DNA from: Ornithomonoglobus_A sp034090805
GTDB taxonomy: Bacteria > Bacillota > Clostridia > UBA1381
Direction: 5' to 3'
NCBI GenBank assembly: GCA_034090805.1
Contig: JAXDRV010000100.1
Location: 1 to 14,530, forward strand
Length of the DNA stretch: 14,530 bases
Part shown: piece by piece, positions 1-6,731 of the stretch
Layout: every line of letters starts with the position of its first letter
How positions within the stretch are numbered: the first letter of the stretch is position 1
Position numbers and translations under genes: made by a program
Notes under the pieces: generated by a model
The model's database searches: none
The model's input: only the letters and a program-made list of their open reading frames with translations
What the model was told of the DNA's origin: nothing

Positions 1-57
1 GATATTTAAAGAGATATTCCAAGCTTGTATCCTCGGCAATCCAAGGCGCTGTTATGT

Positions 58-77
58 GGGGGGGGGGGGGGGGGGGG
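58..77. repeat. Homopolymer tract of 20 consecutive G
   Basis: Twenty G in a row on the plus strand are seen directly, in otherwise AT-rich DNA. Two plus-strand frames stay open across the tract: one from base 3 to the TAG at 204-206, the other from base 2 to a TGA near 170. The tract would encode about six glycines in either. I recognise no protein in them, and the start of any gene would lie outside the window. The tract runs straight into GGATCC and an intrinsic-terminator-like hairpin. It could be a slippage-prone contingency tract or a sequencing, assembly or cloning artefact; the sequence alone does not decide. Confidence 0.9.
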
Positions 78-116
78 ATCCCTGTTCTATACTTTATTGT
101 ATGGACAGGGATTTTT
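78..116 (+). terminator. Hairpin followed by T run, plus-strand reading
   Basis: ATCCCTGTTC (78-87) can pair with GGACAGGGAT (103-112), with one T-G wobble and a 15-nt loop, and five T follow at 112-116. This would terminate a plus-strand transcript entering from the left of the window. On the minus strand the hairpin is followed by C residues, so it is not bidirectional. No upstream gene can be identified. Confidence 0.55.
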
Positions 117-158
117 GTAATTGCAACAGGTTTTACTTTCCAAATCTCTCACCTCTGC

Positions 159-185
159 ATAATATATTCTGACAGAATATATTAT
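159..185. repeat. 27-bp perfect palindrome
   Basis: ATAATATATTCTG (159-171) is followed by a single A and then its exact reverse complement CAGAATATATTAT (173-185). The core TTCTGACAGAA looks like a dimeric-repressor operator, but no recognisable gene or promoter lies next to it, so its role is unknown. A looser inverted repeat (CAATTC...GAATTG) follows at about 190-222, and another with 8-nt arms lies at 347-354/368-375. The remainder of 117-399 shows nothing I can identify. Confidence 0.6.
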
Positions 186-399
186 ATCACAATTCTATAT
201 TATTAGCAAATATATGGAATTGTCAATATATGTACAGTCATAAAATACACTAAATTTCCAATATCATATTTTTAGATTTTCTAAGCCGGAGCAAATTTAA
301 AGTTCTGCACCGAACGTAGCACCGCGCAGCGGCTTGCTCTTGAATGTGATAGAAATACTTAATACAATTCTATCAAAATATAACTTCTTTCACACCTAA

Positions 400-437
400 A
401 AAAAGCTGCAGGATCGAATACAATCCTGCAGCTTTTT
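400..437 (-). terminator. Intrinsic terminator of the TM2/DUF2752 operon
   Basis: AAAAAGCTGCAGGAT (400-414) is perfectly complementary to 423-437 with an 8-nt loop. In the minus direction the hairpin begins 2 nt after the DUF2752 stop codon and ends in a run of T (A on the plus strand, 398-403). The A/T-flanked arms would also allow it to act in the plus direction. Confidence 0.9.
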
Positions 438-438
438 A

Positions 439-801
439 TTAATTTAATATATCCATTAAACCGATACGATCCAAGTAATATATTAAGTTTATAGCTAAAA
501 CAACAACACAACAAATATGCAGCACTGCTTTATACCTTCCGAACAAACCATTAAACAGCTCTCCTATAAATACAAGAAAAACAGGAAAAGCCATAATATT
601 GTAATTTGCGTAGGCACGTAAATCTCCTTTAATAAGAGACAGCAGCGCTCTTGTCATGCAGCACGTAGGACATGGTATATTCGTAATTTTATAAAACAAA
701 CACGTAATATCAAAAATCCTACATATAATAAGTAAAATAACAAATAATAATAAAACTATTATTTCATTCTTAAATTCTTTTTTAAATAATTGCCATAACA
801 T
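439..801 (-). CDS. DUF2752 small membrane protein
   Basis: A 120-residue protein with a hydrophobic segment at about 14-30, a second around 68-84 and a third near 95-110. Between the first two lies CPTCCMTRA (44-52), matching the CPxCGxTRA signature of the DUF2752 family, except that the usual Gly after the second Cys is Cys48. The family is uncharacterised; its members are small inner-membrane proteins often encoded beside TM2-domain genes, as here. The start codon overlaps the end of the TM2 gene by 20 nt and has no good ribosome site of its own, so translation is probably coupled to that gene. A terminator follows directly. Family assignment is confident; function is not known. Confidence 0.85.
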   Translation of the reverse strand: MLWQLFKKEFKNEIIVLLLFVILLIICRIFDITCLFYKITNIPCPTCCMTRALLSLIKGDLRAYANYNIMAFPVFLVFIGELFNGLFGRYKAVLHICCVVVLAINLIYYLDRIGLMDILN

Positions 802-1117
802 TATTAAAGTTTAAATCTTTAACCTTTTTTGATATTGTAAACCAGTCAACAATAGTTAAAATACCGCAAACACCTACGGTTAAAAGCTTTAATATTCCCA
901 TACCGGTATCGCCGATCATAAATCTATCAATTCCAAAAGAACCCAGGAAAATCGAAACTAAAAGAATCGTGGTGGGATCTTTTAATTCAACAGCCGAAAT
1001 CAATGAAAATTTATCTTCATCCATCGCTCTTAATTTGTCTTTTAAATACACTATCTTTTCCGCAGGAAAATATTTTTAGTTTGTCATGATAAACATATCA
1101 ATCTTTTGTTGATCCAT
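782..1117 (-). pseudogene. TM2-domain membrane protein gene with an in-frame TAA near its start
   Basis: A TM2-domain gene of normal Clostridia layout. An ATG at 1117-1115 follows a strong TGGAGGATTA ribosome site and starts MDQQKIDMFIMTN, then TAA at 1078-1076, then in the same frame KYFPAEKI (1075-1052) and the rest of the protein. The remainder has the two hydrophobic segments of the TM2 fold around DPTTILLVSIFLGSFGIDRFMIGD and GILTIVDWF. From my knowledge of the family, the 13 residues before the stop and the KYFPAEK after it belong to one continuous N-terminus, so the TAA probably replaced a single sense codon (for example CAA to TAA). Restart at GTG 1051 would give 89 residues with both membrane segments, but only a weak GGAAAAG lies ahead of it. 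TAA is the normal stop elsewhere in this window, so code reassignment is unlikely. The downstream DUF2752 gene looks intact. Confidence 0.8.
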
Positions 1118-1200
1118 TTTTAATCCTCCATTCTGCTGTTCAACTTAATAACAGCTTACGTTTAATTATTTAATTTCGGCATTACAGTGCCTCTCGACAT

Positions 1201-1230
1201 ATTATATCATAATCTGATATTTTTTGTCAA
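1201..1230 (-). promoter_or_regulatory. Sigma-A promoter for the TM2/DUF2752 operon
   Basis: On the minus strand, TTGACA (1230-1225), an 18-nt spacer and TATAAT (1206-1201). Both hexamers are perfect consensus. The -35 overlaps the end of rsmA (stop ends at 1227). The leader to the ATG at 1117 is about 75-80 nt. Confidence 0.85.
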
Positions 1231-2087
1231 GTATTATATAAAATATTATATAATAAATCCGAAAGATTGGCGAATTCTTCTATTGACAGTGTTTCGCCTC
1301 GTCTTGACGGATTTATTTTTGCATTCTCCAAAACCTCCGCCGCCGTTGCTTTCGGCATGGAGAAAAATGCGCTTATGCAGTTTAACAGGGTTTTTCTGCG
1401 CTGTGAAAACGCCGCCTTGACGGTTTTGAAAAATATTTCCTCGCTTTTTACCGAAACAGCCGGGGTTTCTCGTATCTTAAGCCGCAGCACTGCGCTGTCC
1501 ACCTTCGGAGGCGGTACAAAATTATTTGCCGGCACTACTGTTATTATCTCCGGCTCGGCAAAATATCGGCACAGCAGCGTTATTGCCCCATAATCCTTTG
1601 ACCCCGGCTCCGCCTTCATGCGCTGCGCAACCTCCTTCTGAACCATTACCACGATATTCTTAATAGGAAGCTTTTCCTCAAGAAGCCGTGTTATTATCGG
1701 AGTGGTAATATAATAAGGAAGATTTGCGGCGACGCTGATTTTTTTATATCCGAATTCCTCTTTTATCAGCGAACGCAGATCCGTTTTTAAAACGTCCGCA
1801 TTTACTATCTTTACATTTTTGTAATCACCGAGCAGAAATTCGAGAATTTCAATCAGTCGTTCGTCTATTTCTATCGAAACAACCTTTTCCGAACTTTCGG
1901 CAAGCGCCTGCGTCAGCACTCCGAATCCGGGGCCTATCTCAAGCACGCCGTCATGTGAGTCCGCAGCCTCGCAGATTTTTTCCAGCACGCTCCCCGAAAC
2001 AAGAAAATTCTGCCCAAGTCCCTTTTTAAACGTAAACCCGAACTGCTCCGCAACCTGCCTTACAAGTCGGGGTGATGTTAAATCCAT
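1227..2087 (-). CDS. rsmA: 16S rRNA (adenine1518/1519-N6)-dimethyltransferase RsmA (KsgA)
   Basis: A 286-residue protein of standard length for RsmA/KsgA, which dimethylates two adjacent adenines in the 3' terminal helix 45 loop of 16S rRNA with SAM during late 30S assembly. Visible motifs are GLGQNFL (23-29), the SAM-binding LEIGPGFG (49-56), the acidic ribose-contact region SIEIDE (71-76), and the catalytic NLPYYIT (122-128) specific to the N6-dimethyladenine family. A C-terminal helical domain follows (QRRKTLLNC, about 230-238). The ATG at 2087 has GGAG 7 nt upstream. It lies 96 bp after the Nif3 gene and has its own candidate promoter. Loss of this enzyme gives kasugamycin resistance in other bacteria (family knowledge). 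Confidence 0.97.
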   Translation of the reverse strand: MDLTSPRLVRQVAEQFGFTFKKGLGQNFLVSGSVLEKICEAADSHDGVLEIGPGFGVLTQALAESSEKVVSIEIDERLIEILEFLLGDYKNVKIVNADVLKTDLRSLIKEEFGYKKISVAANLPYYITTPIITRLLEEKLPIKNIVVMVQKEVAQRMKAEPGSKDYGAITLLCRYFAEPEIITVVPANNFVPPPKVDSAVLRLKIRETPAVSVKSEEIFFKTVKAAFSQRRKTLLNCISAFFSMPKATAAEVLENAKINPSRRGETLSIEEFANLSDLLYNILYNT

Positions 2088-2111
2088 ATCGTTTCTCCTG
2101 TTTTTATTAAT

Positions 2112-2140
2112 ATTATAACATATTTATTTTAATTTGTATA
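2112..2140 (-). promoter_or_regulatory. Candidate promoter for rsmA
   Basis: Minus strand TATACA (2140-2135), 17-nt spacer, TATAAT (2117-2112), about 25 nt before the rsmA start. The -10 is perfect and the -35 matches 4 of 6. The region is strongly AT-rich, so chance matches are possible. No terminator is seen between the Nif3 gene and rsmA, so read-through is also likely. Confidence 0.45.
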
Positions 2141-2183
2141 TAAAATAAATATAATGACATACATTTGACAAAATAATGTAATA

Positions 2184-2969
2184 TTAATATATCTTGAAAA
2201 TATCCCTTTCCGTAGATTTTATTATCTGCGGTTTGTCGTTTCCGAGCTCTTCAAGAATTTTTTCAAAAATATCGGTAACTATAATCTCTGTCGGATAATG
2301 TCCCGCATCTATTACCGCTATGCCGCATTCCGAATAATCTATCATTTCGTGATATTTCATATCTCCCGTTATCACCGCATCACAGCCGCATTTTATCGCA
2401 GTTTCTATACATTCACTGCAGCTGCCCGATGCAATGCAAAGAGTTTTTATCTTTTTTTCCGAAGCTCCCGCCGCTCTCACAAACGGAGTATTTAACTTGT
2501 CCTTTGTGATTTTGCAAAGCTCATCAAGAGTTATTTCATTTTTAAAATCTCCATATCTGCCGAGTCCCGCCTCTATATCGTCTGTGTGCTGTTCGAGAAT
2601 TTTTATGTTTTCAAGACCGAAAAGCTCCGCAAGATATGCGTTTATACCTATTTTCGCCGTATCCATATTAGTATGCGCCGCAAAAACGGATATATCGTTT
2701 TTTATAAGAATTTCCATCATTTTTCCCGTCGGAGAGGTTAAATCCAATCTCTTTATCCCTCTGAACATTATCGGATGATGCGACAAAATCATACCACAGC
2801 CGTTTTCGGCAGCCTCACGCACCGTTTCGAGGTTTGTATCGAGTGTTATCATTATCTTTTTAACCTCGTTTTCCCCATTTCCCACAAGAAGTCCCACATT
2901 ATCCCAATCATAAGCCAATCGTGCGGGAGTGTATTTTTCCATCAATTCCGCAATTTGTTTTACCTTCAT
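2184..2969 (-). CDS. Nif3-like dinuclear metal centre protein (DUF34/YqfO family)
   Basis: A 261-residue member of the Nif3/DUF34 family, hexameric proteins with two metal ions per subunit and a disputed biochemical role; annotations as GTP cyclohydrolase type 2 should be treated with caution. The N-terminal YDWDNVGLLVG (20-30) and the metal-ligand motifs SHHP (63-66; His64/His65), AHTNMD (98-103; His99, Asp103) and GHYPTE (223-228; His224, Glu228) are all present. This is the short form without the PII-like insertion found in Bacillus YqfO. It follows trmK, the classic Firmicute pairing, but the two genes are separated by 349 bp filled mainly by a dispersed repeat. The ATG at 2969 has AGGAGAA upstream. 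Confidence 0.92.
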   Translation of the reverse strand: MKVKQIAELMEKYTPARLAYDWDNVGLLVGNGENEVKKIMITLDTNLETVREAAENGCGMILSHHPIMFRGIKRLDLTSPTGKMMEILIKNDISVFAAHTNMDTAKIGINAYLAELFGLENIKILEQHTDDIEAGLGRYGDFKNEITLDELCKITKDKLNTPFVRAAGASEKKIKTLCIASGSCSECIETAIKCGCDAVITGDMKYHEMIDYSECGIAVIDAGHYPTEIIVTDIFEKILEELGNDKPQIIKSTERDIFKIY

Positions 2970-2996
2970 AACAATTCTCCTTTAATTACAAATATT

Positions 2997-3324
2997 AGGT
3001 AATTGTAAAATTCAAGATTTCCCCGGAATTTGAGATATTTCTGATTACGGGGCGGCAGGGACACCGCCCCCTACTCAATCATAAACATCTCAAATTCTTC
3101 TAAAAGTGTAATTTCTTATCTATTAGGAAATTCCTTAATTTCCTAATAGCAAAAAAGTCTACCTATTGGAGTGCAGCACAGCGGAACAACAATCACGATA
3201 GTGACTTTTTTATAGTATTTGAGAGTGTTTTTGATTTTGTTAGGACAAGTTACCGCAAGGGATGTTTAAGTACAAATAAACTCAAAATACTCTCAAATCC
3301 TCAACCGACATTTCACAATCACCT
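2997..3324 (-). repeat. Dispersed inverted-ended repeat element, copy A (long form)
   Basis: A 328-bp element lying between trmK and the Nif3 gene, in the same orientation as both. Its ends are AGGTGATTGTGAAATGTC (from 3324, minus strand) and AGGTAATTGTAAAATTC (from 2997, plus strand), imperfect inverted repeats. Inside, in minus-strand order, are: a long hairpin with arms of about 28 nt (3300-3273 and 3242-3214) around a conserved loop; an insert of about 92 bp holding two further hairpins; and a second inverted repeat (arms 3097-3083 and 3040-3026) whose centre is a GGGGCGG/CCGCCCC hairpin (3049-3055/3064-3070). AAATAT is found just outside each end (2990-2995, 3330-3335). It contains no credible ORF, so it resembles a non-autonomous MITE-like or structured-RNA element. 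Confidence 0.85.
3120..3211. repeat. Two-hairpin insert unique to element copy A
   Basis: Compared with copy B, copy A has about 92 extra bases here. The first part is a perfect hairpin, CTATTAGGAAATT (3120-3132), CCTT loop, and the reverse complement (3137-3149). The second has arms AAAAAAGTC (3151-3159) and GACTTTTTT (3203-3211) enclosing about 43 nt, giving T runs in either reading direction. This is either a nested insertion or an ancestral module deleted from copy B. Confidence 0.65.
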
Positions 3325-3990
3325 GCTATAAATATCTATTAACTCCTCTTTCCATTGCCTGTACCTCTCAAGCTTTTTCTCATCACATTCACCCGAACGC
3401 TCCAAACCGCTTATTACCTTATTAAATTCACGCAGCTTTTTTTCATAAAGCTTGTCAAAATTTTTATGTGCCTTTAAATACGGCGGGACATGATAATATA
3501 TGTCACTCTCAAACTCCTCTTGTCTGCCGGATTCCACAAGCATGATGTTATACACTTTGAATCCCTCAACGGCAATATCCTCATCTTTTATCGCAAATCC
3601 GCTGCCGAGCAAAAATTTCCTCAGCTCATACTGCGAATTCATCGGCTGCAAAATCAACTCTGACGCTCTTGCCGTACCTTCGTCCTCTTTTATTATCTTT
3701 TCAATCATTTCGCCGCCCATTCCGGCAACGATTATCATATCTGCCTCGCCGCTATTCAGCACCGACAACCCCGAACCGAGTCTTGTTTCTATTTTATCAC
3801 TCATTCCGGCGGCATTTATGTTCCTCACCGCACTGTCAAGAGGCCCTCTGCGTATGTCCGAGGCTATAACCTTCTCCGCACGTCCCACAGATATAAGCTC
3901 AATCGGAATGAATGCATGATCCGTTCCGATGTCTGCTATCACTCTCCCATGTGCATAATTTATTATCGATTGTAATCTTGACGTAATCAA
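3319..3990 (-). CDS. trmK: tRNA (adenine22-N1)-methyltransferase TrmK
   Basis: A 223-residue protein of the TrmK (YqfN/COG2384) family, which uses SAM to methylate N1 of adenine 22 in the D-loop of bacterial tRNAs. The Rossmann-fold SAM site shows as IADIGTDHAFIP (18-29), followed by ASDI (43-46), GSGL (72-75), the family-typical VAGMGGEMI (88-96) and LILQPMN (112-118). The C-terminal third is a charged coiled-coil-like segment, as in Bacillus TrmK. The start is TTG at 3990, chosen because GGGAG lies 7 nt upstream and no in-frame ATG gives a better N-terminus. The last two codons, AGG TGA, coincide with the end of repeat element copy A. In many Firmicutes rpoD precedes trmK; here there is a DnaA-box cluster instead. 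Confidence 0.95.
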   Translation of the reverse strand: MITSRLQSIINYAHGRVIADIGTDHAFIPIELISVGRAEKVIASDIRRGPLDSAVRNINAAGMSDKIETRLGSGLSVLNSGEADMIIVAGMGGEMIEKIIKEDEGTARASELILQPMNSQYELRKFLLGSGFAIKDEDIAVEGFKVYNIMLVESGRQEEFESDIYYHVPPYLKAHKNFDKLYEKKLREFNKVISGLERSGECDEKKLERYRQWKEELIDIYSR

Positions 3991-4028
3991 TGTAATACTC
4001 CCTTAACATAACTCTTTATTTTGTGCAG

Positions 4029-4330
4029 TTATCCATGATTTTATTCACACCCCGTGGATAACTTTATCAACCGAAAAAACAGCATAAAATGCGGTTTTTT
4101 CAGCTTTTTCGACGTTTGGTGTGTATAAAAACGTGAAAAACGTGGATAAGTGTGTGAATTTTTTTTTAAAAATATGTAAACCACGTAAAACGGCATAAAA
4201 CCTTGCTTTTTCAGACTTTCATAATTATCTCAAACCGTGGATAACTCCGTGGATAGTGTGGATAACTTTTAAAAAATTCAAGTTTTATCAGAAATTTTTG
4301 ATGTATAAGTCAAATTTTCCCTGTGGATAA
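4029..4330. other. DnaA-box cluster upstream of trmK (candidate oriC sub-region)
   Basis: Against the consensus TTATNCACA (either strand) there are exact boxes at 4041-4049 (TTATTCACA), 4257-4265 and 4322-4330 (both TGTGGATAA). CGTGGATAA, one mismatch, occurs at 4053-4061, 4141-4149 and 4236-4244. Weaker versions lie at 4029-4037 and 4248-4256. Eight boxes in 302 bp is far more than expected by chance. Between them is AT-rich DNA, including a T run followed by A at about 4158-4172. A degenerate direct repeat of about 29 bp (4081-4108 and 4191-4219, GCATAAAA...TTTTTCAG) spaces the boxes. This fills the 369-bp gap between trmK and the membrane-protein gene. It could be the second half of a bipartite origin or a DnaA titration/regulatory site overlapping the trmK promoter. 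Confidence 0.8.
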
Positions 4331-4359
4331 TTTTTTTATTAGGTTTACATAATTCCTAT

Positions 4360-5550
4360 TTACTTAAAATACATCAAAATCCACATCATATTAAGTACCA
4401 CTCCCATAGCAAGCGGCAGTGTGTTTAATATCCGTCCTTTTTGGTATTTTCCCGCAGCGGCGCACATCGCAGTATATACCGCCGGCAGCGCATCCGTTAC
4501 GTACCTGTTGCCGTAATGCGAGCCGCCCATCGTTTTGTGAGCCGTTATCATCACCATATGCACCCAAAATATCGCCATAACCACCCCAAAAATCCGCTTT
4601 TCCTCCGTGCTGCCCTTTATCATTACGATTATCCAATAAACGAAAAACGATATAAGTACGGGACTTGCGATAAACATACAAAAGCCGTCCGATGACTGAA
4701 ATTTAATGCGTCCGTTCACAAGCTGAGGAAGTCTGAAAAGATTTTTGAAATTCTGCGCAATGTACGATACGTCAAACTGTCCCGTTTCCACTCTCGTAAA
4801 TTCCGGAAGATAATTATGTCCGAATTCCGTTATGCTGCCGAAACGGAAATAATTCAACAGCATATACGAAACAGCTATGCACACCGCAGGAATAATTGAC
4901 GGCAGACGCTTTTTTATCGTATTCACCGCATTTTGCTTTAATTCATTTCGATAAAACCGATAAAGCAGATACAATATAAATATGATGTATATAATCTGAA
5001 ACGGTCTGCACCCGACAGCGCACGCCCAAAGCGTGAACGCTGCGCACGGCTTTCCCTTTAATGCGTAAAACAGCGACGCAAGCGTGAGCGTAAACGCAAG
5101 ATTCTGCGCAATAAACCACACCCATGCGTTTACCGATGTAAAAAGCCAGTTCGAGCCTATCGTCACAAGCAGGGCAAGCAGCATTGAATGTTTATCATCA
5201 GCTATAAATTCCGATGATATTTTATATGCGTAAACAGAGCCTATAACAGCACAAATAAGTGCGATTATCCCATCGCAGAAGTCAATGCCGAGAGCCGTAA
5301 ACGGCAGCATCAAATACGACGGAAACGGCGGAAAGCTTACAAAATATTTTCCGCCGTATATCGCAAGCTCAAGATACGGATAATCCTTTCCGAGGTCGAG
5401 CCGTCCGTCAAGCCATGCCTGTGCCTGTAAAATATAAGAATTATACGGCTGCGGCTTGAAAAACCATTGATTTGTCACCGCCTGTAAAGAAATTATCACA
5501 AGCAGCGTTATAAGTCCCGTCAGAACGGGATAATACCGCTTTTTCATCAT
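4360..5550 (-). CDS. Multipass membrane protein, GT-C-type glycosyltransferase-like
   Basis: A 396-residue protein with about nine or ten hydrophobic segments, the first at 9-27 and the last at about 377-395. After segment one is a long extracytoplasmic stretch with DGRLDLG (48-54) and GGKYFVSFPPFPSYLMLP (66-83), and near the C-terminus SHYGNRYVTDALP. This layout resembles GT-C lipid-linked-sugar glycosyltransferases (the PMT/ArnT/DUF2029 group), which have an acidic residue in the first external loop. I cannot confirm a family, substrate or catalytic residue. Its ATG overlaps the ychF stop (ATGA, 5550-5547), so translation is coupled to ychF. That may be positional only, since no functional link is obvious. 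No clear terminator follows; the DnaA-box region begins 29 bp downstream. Confidence 0.6.
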   Translation of the reverse strand: MMKKRYYPVLTGLITLLVIISLQAVTNQWFFKPQPYNSYILQAQAWLDGRLDLGKDYPYLELAIYGGKYFVSFPPFPSYLMLPFTALGIDFCDGIIALICAVIGSVYAYKISSEFIADDKHSMLLALLVTIGSNWLFTSVNAWVWFIAQNLAFTLTLASLFYALKGKPCAAFTLWACAVGCRPFQIIYIIFILYLLYRFYRNELKQNAVNTIKKRLPSIIPAVCIAVSYMLLNYFRFGSITEFGHNYLPEFTRVETGQFDVSYIAQNFKNLFRLPQLVNGRIKFQSSDGFCMFIASPVLISFFVYWIIVMIKGSTEEKRIFGVVMAIFWVHMVMITAHKTMGGSHYGNRYVTDALPAVYTAMCAAAGKYQKGRILNTLPLAMGVVLNMMWILMYFK

Positions 5551-6641
5551 ACATTAAATCTGAACAGAACAATATCTCCGTCCTTCATCACATATTCCTT
5601 GCCCTCGCTGCGTACAAGTCCCTTTTCCTTTGCCGCAGTCATTGAGCCGCACTCCATCAAGTCATCGTAGTGAACAACCTCGGCACGTATAAAGCCTCTT
5701 TCAAAATCCGTGTGGATTTTACCGGCAGCCTGAGGAGCCTTTGTTCCCTTTGTTATCGTCCATGCTCTTACCTCCGGCTCGCCCGCAGTAAGGTAGCTTA
5801 TAAGTCCGAGAAGCGTGTAGCTTGCCTTAATAAGCCTGTCCAGTCCCGATTCACTCATGTTAAGCTCTTCAAGGAACATAGCTCTTTCCTCTCCGTCAAG
5901 CTGAGCAATTTCTTCCTCTATTTTTGCCGATACGGGCATAACCTCCGAATTTTCCGCTGCGGCAAATTCACGCACACGATTAACATATTCGTTGTTTTCT
6001 ATTCCCTTTGCAAAATCATCCTCGGCAACGTTTGCGGCATATATTACCGGCTTCATTGAAATGAGGAAAATATCCTTCATTACCGCCGTTTCGTCCTCGG
6101 TGTATTCGAAAGTGCGGGCAGGTTTGCCCTCCTCCATATGCGCCTTGACACGCTCAAGAAGAGCAAGCTCGGCAGCAAGCGACTTATCGCCCTTCATAGC
6201 CTTTTTCGTGCGGTCTATTCTTCTCTCTATCATCTCAAGGTCGGAGAAGATAAGCTCAAGATTTATCGTTTCAATGTCACGTATCGGATCAATTGAGCCG
6301 TCAACGTGAGTTATATTTGCGTCCTCAAAGCAGCGCACAACATGAACTATTGCGTCAACCTCACGTATATGCGAAAGGAATTTGTTTCCCAAGCCCTCGC
6401 CCCTCGACGCACCCTTTACAAGTCCGGCAATATCCACGAACTCTATGTATGCGTGGGTGACCTTTTTGGGATTGTACATTTCCGCGAGCCTGTCCAATCT
6501 TTCATCGGGAACGTCTACAATTCCCACATTCGGCTCTATGGTGCAGAACGGATAATTCGCCGATTCCGCCCCCGCCTGAGTTATCGCATTAAAAAGAGTT
6601 GATTTTCCCACATTGGGTAATCCTACTATTCCAAGTTTCAT
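5547..6641 (-). CDS. ychF: Redox/ribosome-associated ATPase YchF (OLA1 family)
   Basis: A 364-residue YchF/OLA1 protein of standard length. These TRAFAC-class P-loop proteins bind the ribosome and prefer ATP to GTP. The P-loop is GLPNVGKST (7-15), switch I region NYPFCTIEPNVG (29-40), G3 DIAGLVKGAS (70-79), and the G4 position reads NVAE rather than NKxD, the family's hallmark for ATP use. A helical insert and the C-terminal TGS domain (FRAWTI-like region through KDGDIVLFRFNV) follow. The frame is open upstream to 6740, but ATG 6641 is chosen because it begins the conserved MKLGIVGLPN and has GGAGG 6 nt ahead. First gene of a two-gene minus-strand operon with its own promoter, divergent from the response-regulator gene. 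Confidence 0.97.
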   Translation of the reverse strand: MKLGIVGLPNVGKSTLFNAITQAGAESANYPFCTIEPNVGIVDVPDERLDRLAEMYNPKKVTHAYIEFVDIAGLVKGASRGEGLGNKFLSHIREVDAIVHVVRCFEDANITHVDGSIDPIRDIETINLELIFSDLEMIERRIDRTKKAMKGDKSLAAELALLERVKAHMEEGKPARTFEYTEDETAVMKDIFLISMKPVIYAANVAEDDFAKGIENNEYVNRVREFAAAENSEVMPVSAKIEEEIAQLDGEERAMFLEELNMSESGLDRLIKASYTLLGLISYLTAGEPEVRAWTITKGTKAPQAAGKIHTDFERGFIRAEVVHYDDLMECGSMTAAKEKGLVRSEGKEYVMKDGDIVLFRFNV

Positions 6642-6731
6642 TTTTTCCTCCATTCCGGCAGTGAATATTTCCGCCGATTTAATTATTTCTGTTAATGGTT
6701 TGTTACCAAATTGTAAATTGTTATATTTTAT

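Noticed and set aside
1..81. Cloning-vector junction (AAGCTT at 22-27, G run, GGATCC at 76-81)
   Set aside because: The sites resemble a tailed cloning junction, but no other vector sequence is visible and 6-bp sites occur by chance. It is kept only as an artefact alternative for the G tract.
1076..1078. Stop-codon reassignment to explain the TAA in the TM2 gene
   Set aside because: TAA is used as the normal stop in other intact genes here (for example the histidine kinase, dnaA and dnaN), so a recoded TAA would not fit.
1267..1593. Plus-strand open frames opposite rsmA
   Set aside because: They lie antisense to a clearly conserved gene, have no ribosome site and encode nothing recognisable. 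The same holds for frames opposite the Nif3 gene, trmK, ychF, dnaA, dnaN and hemZ.
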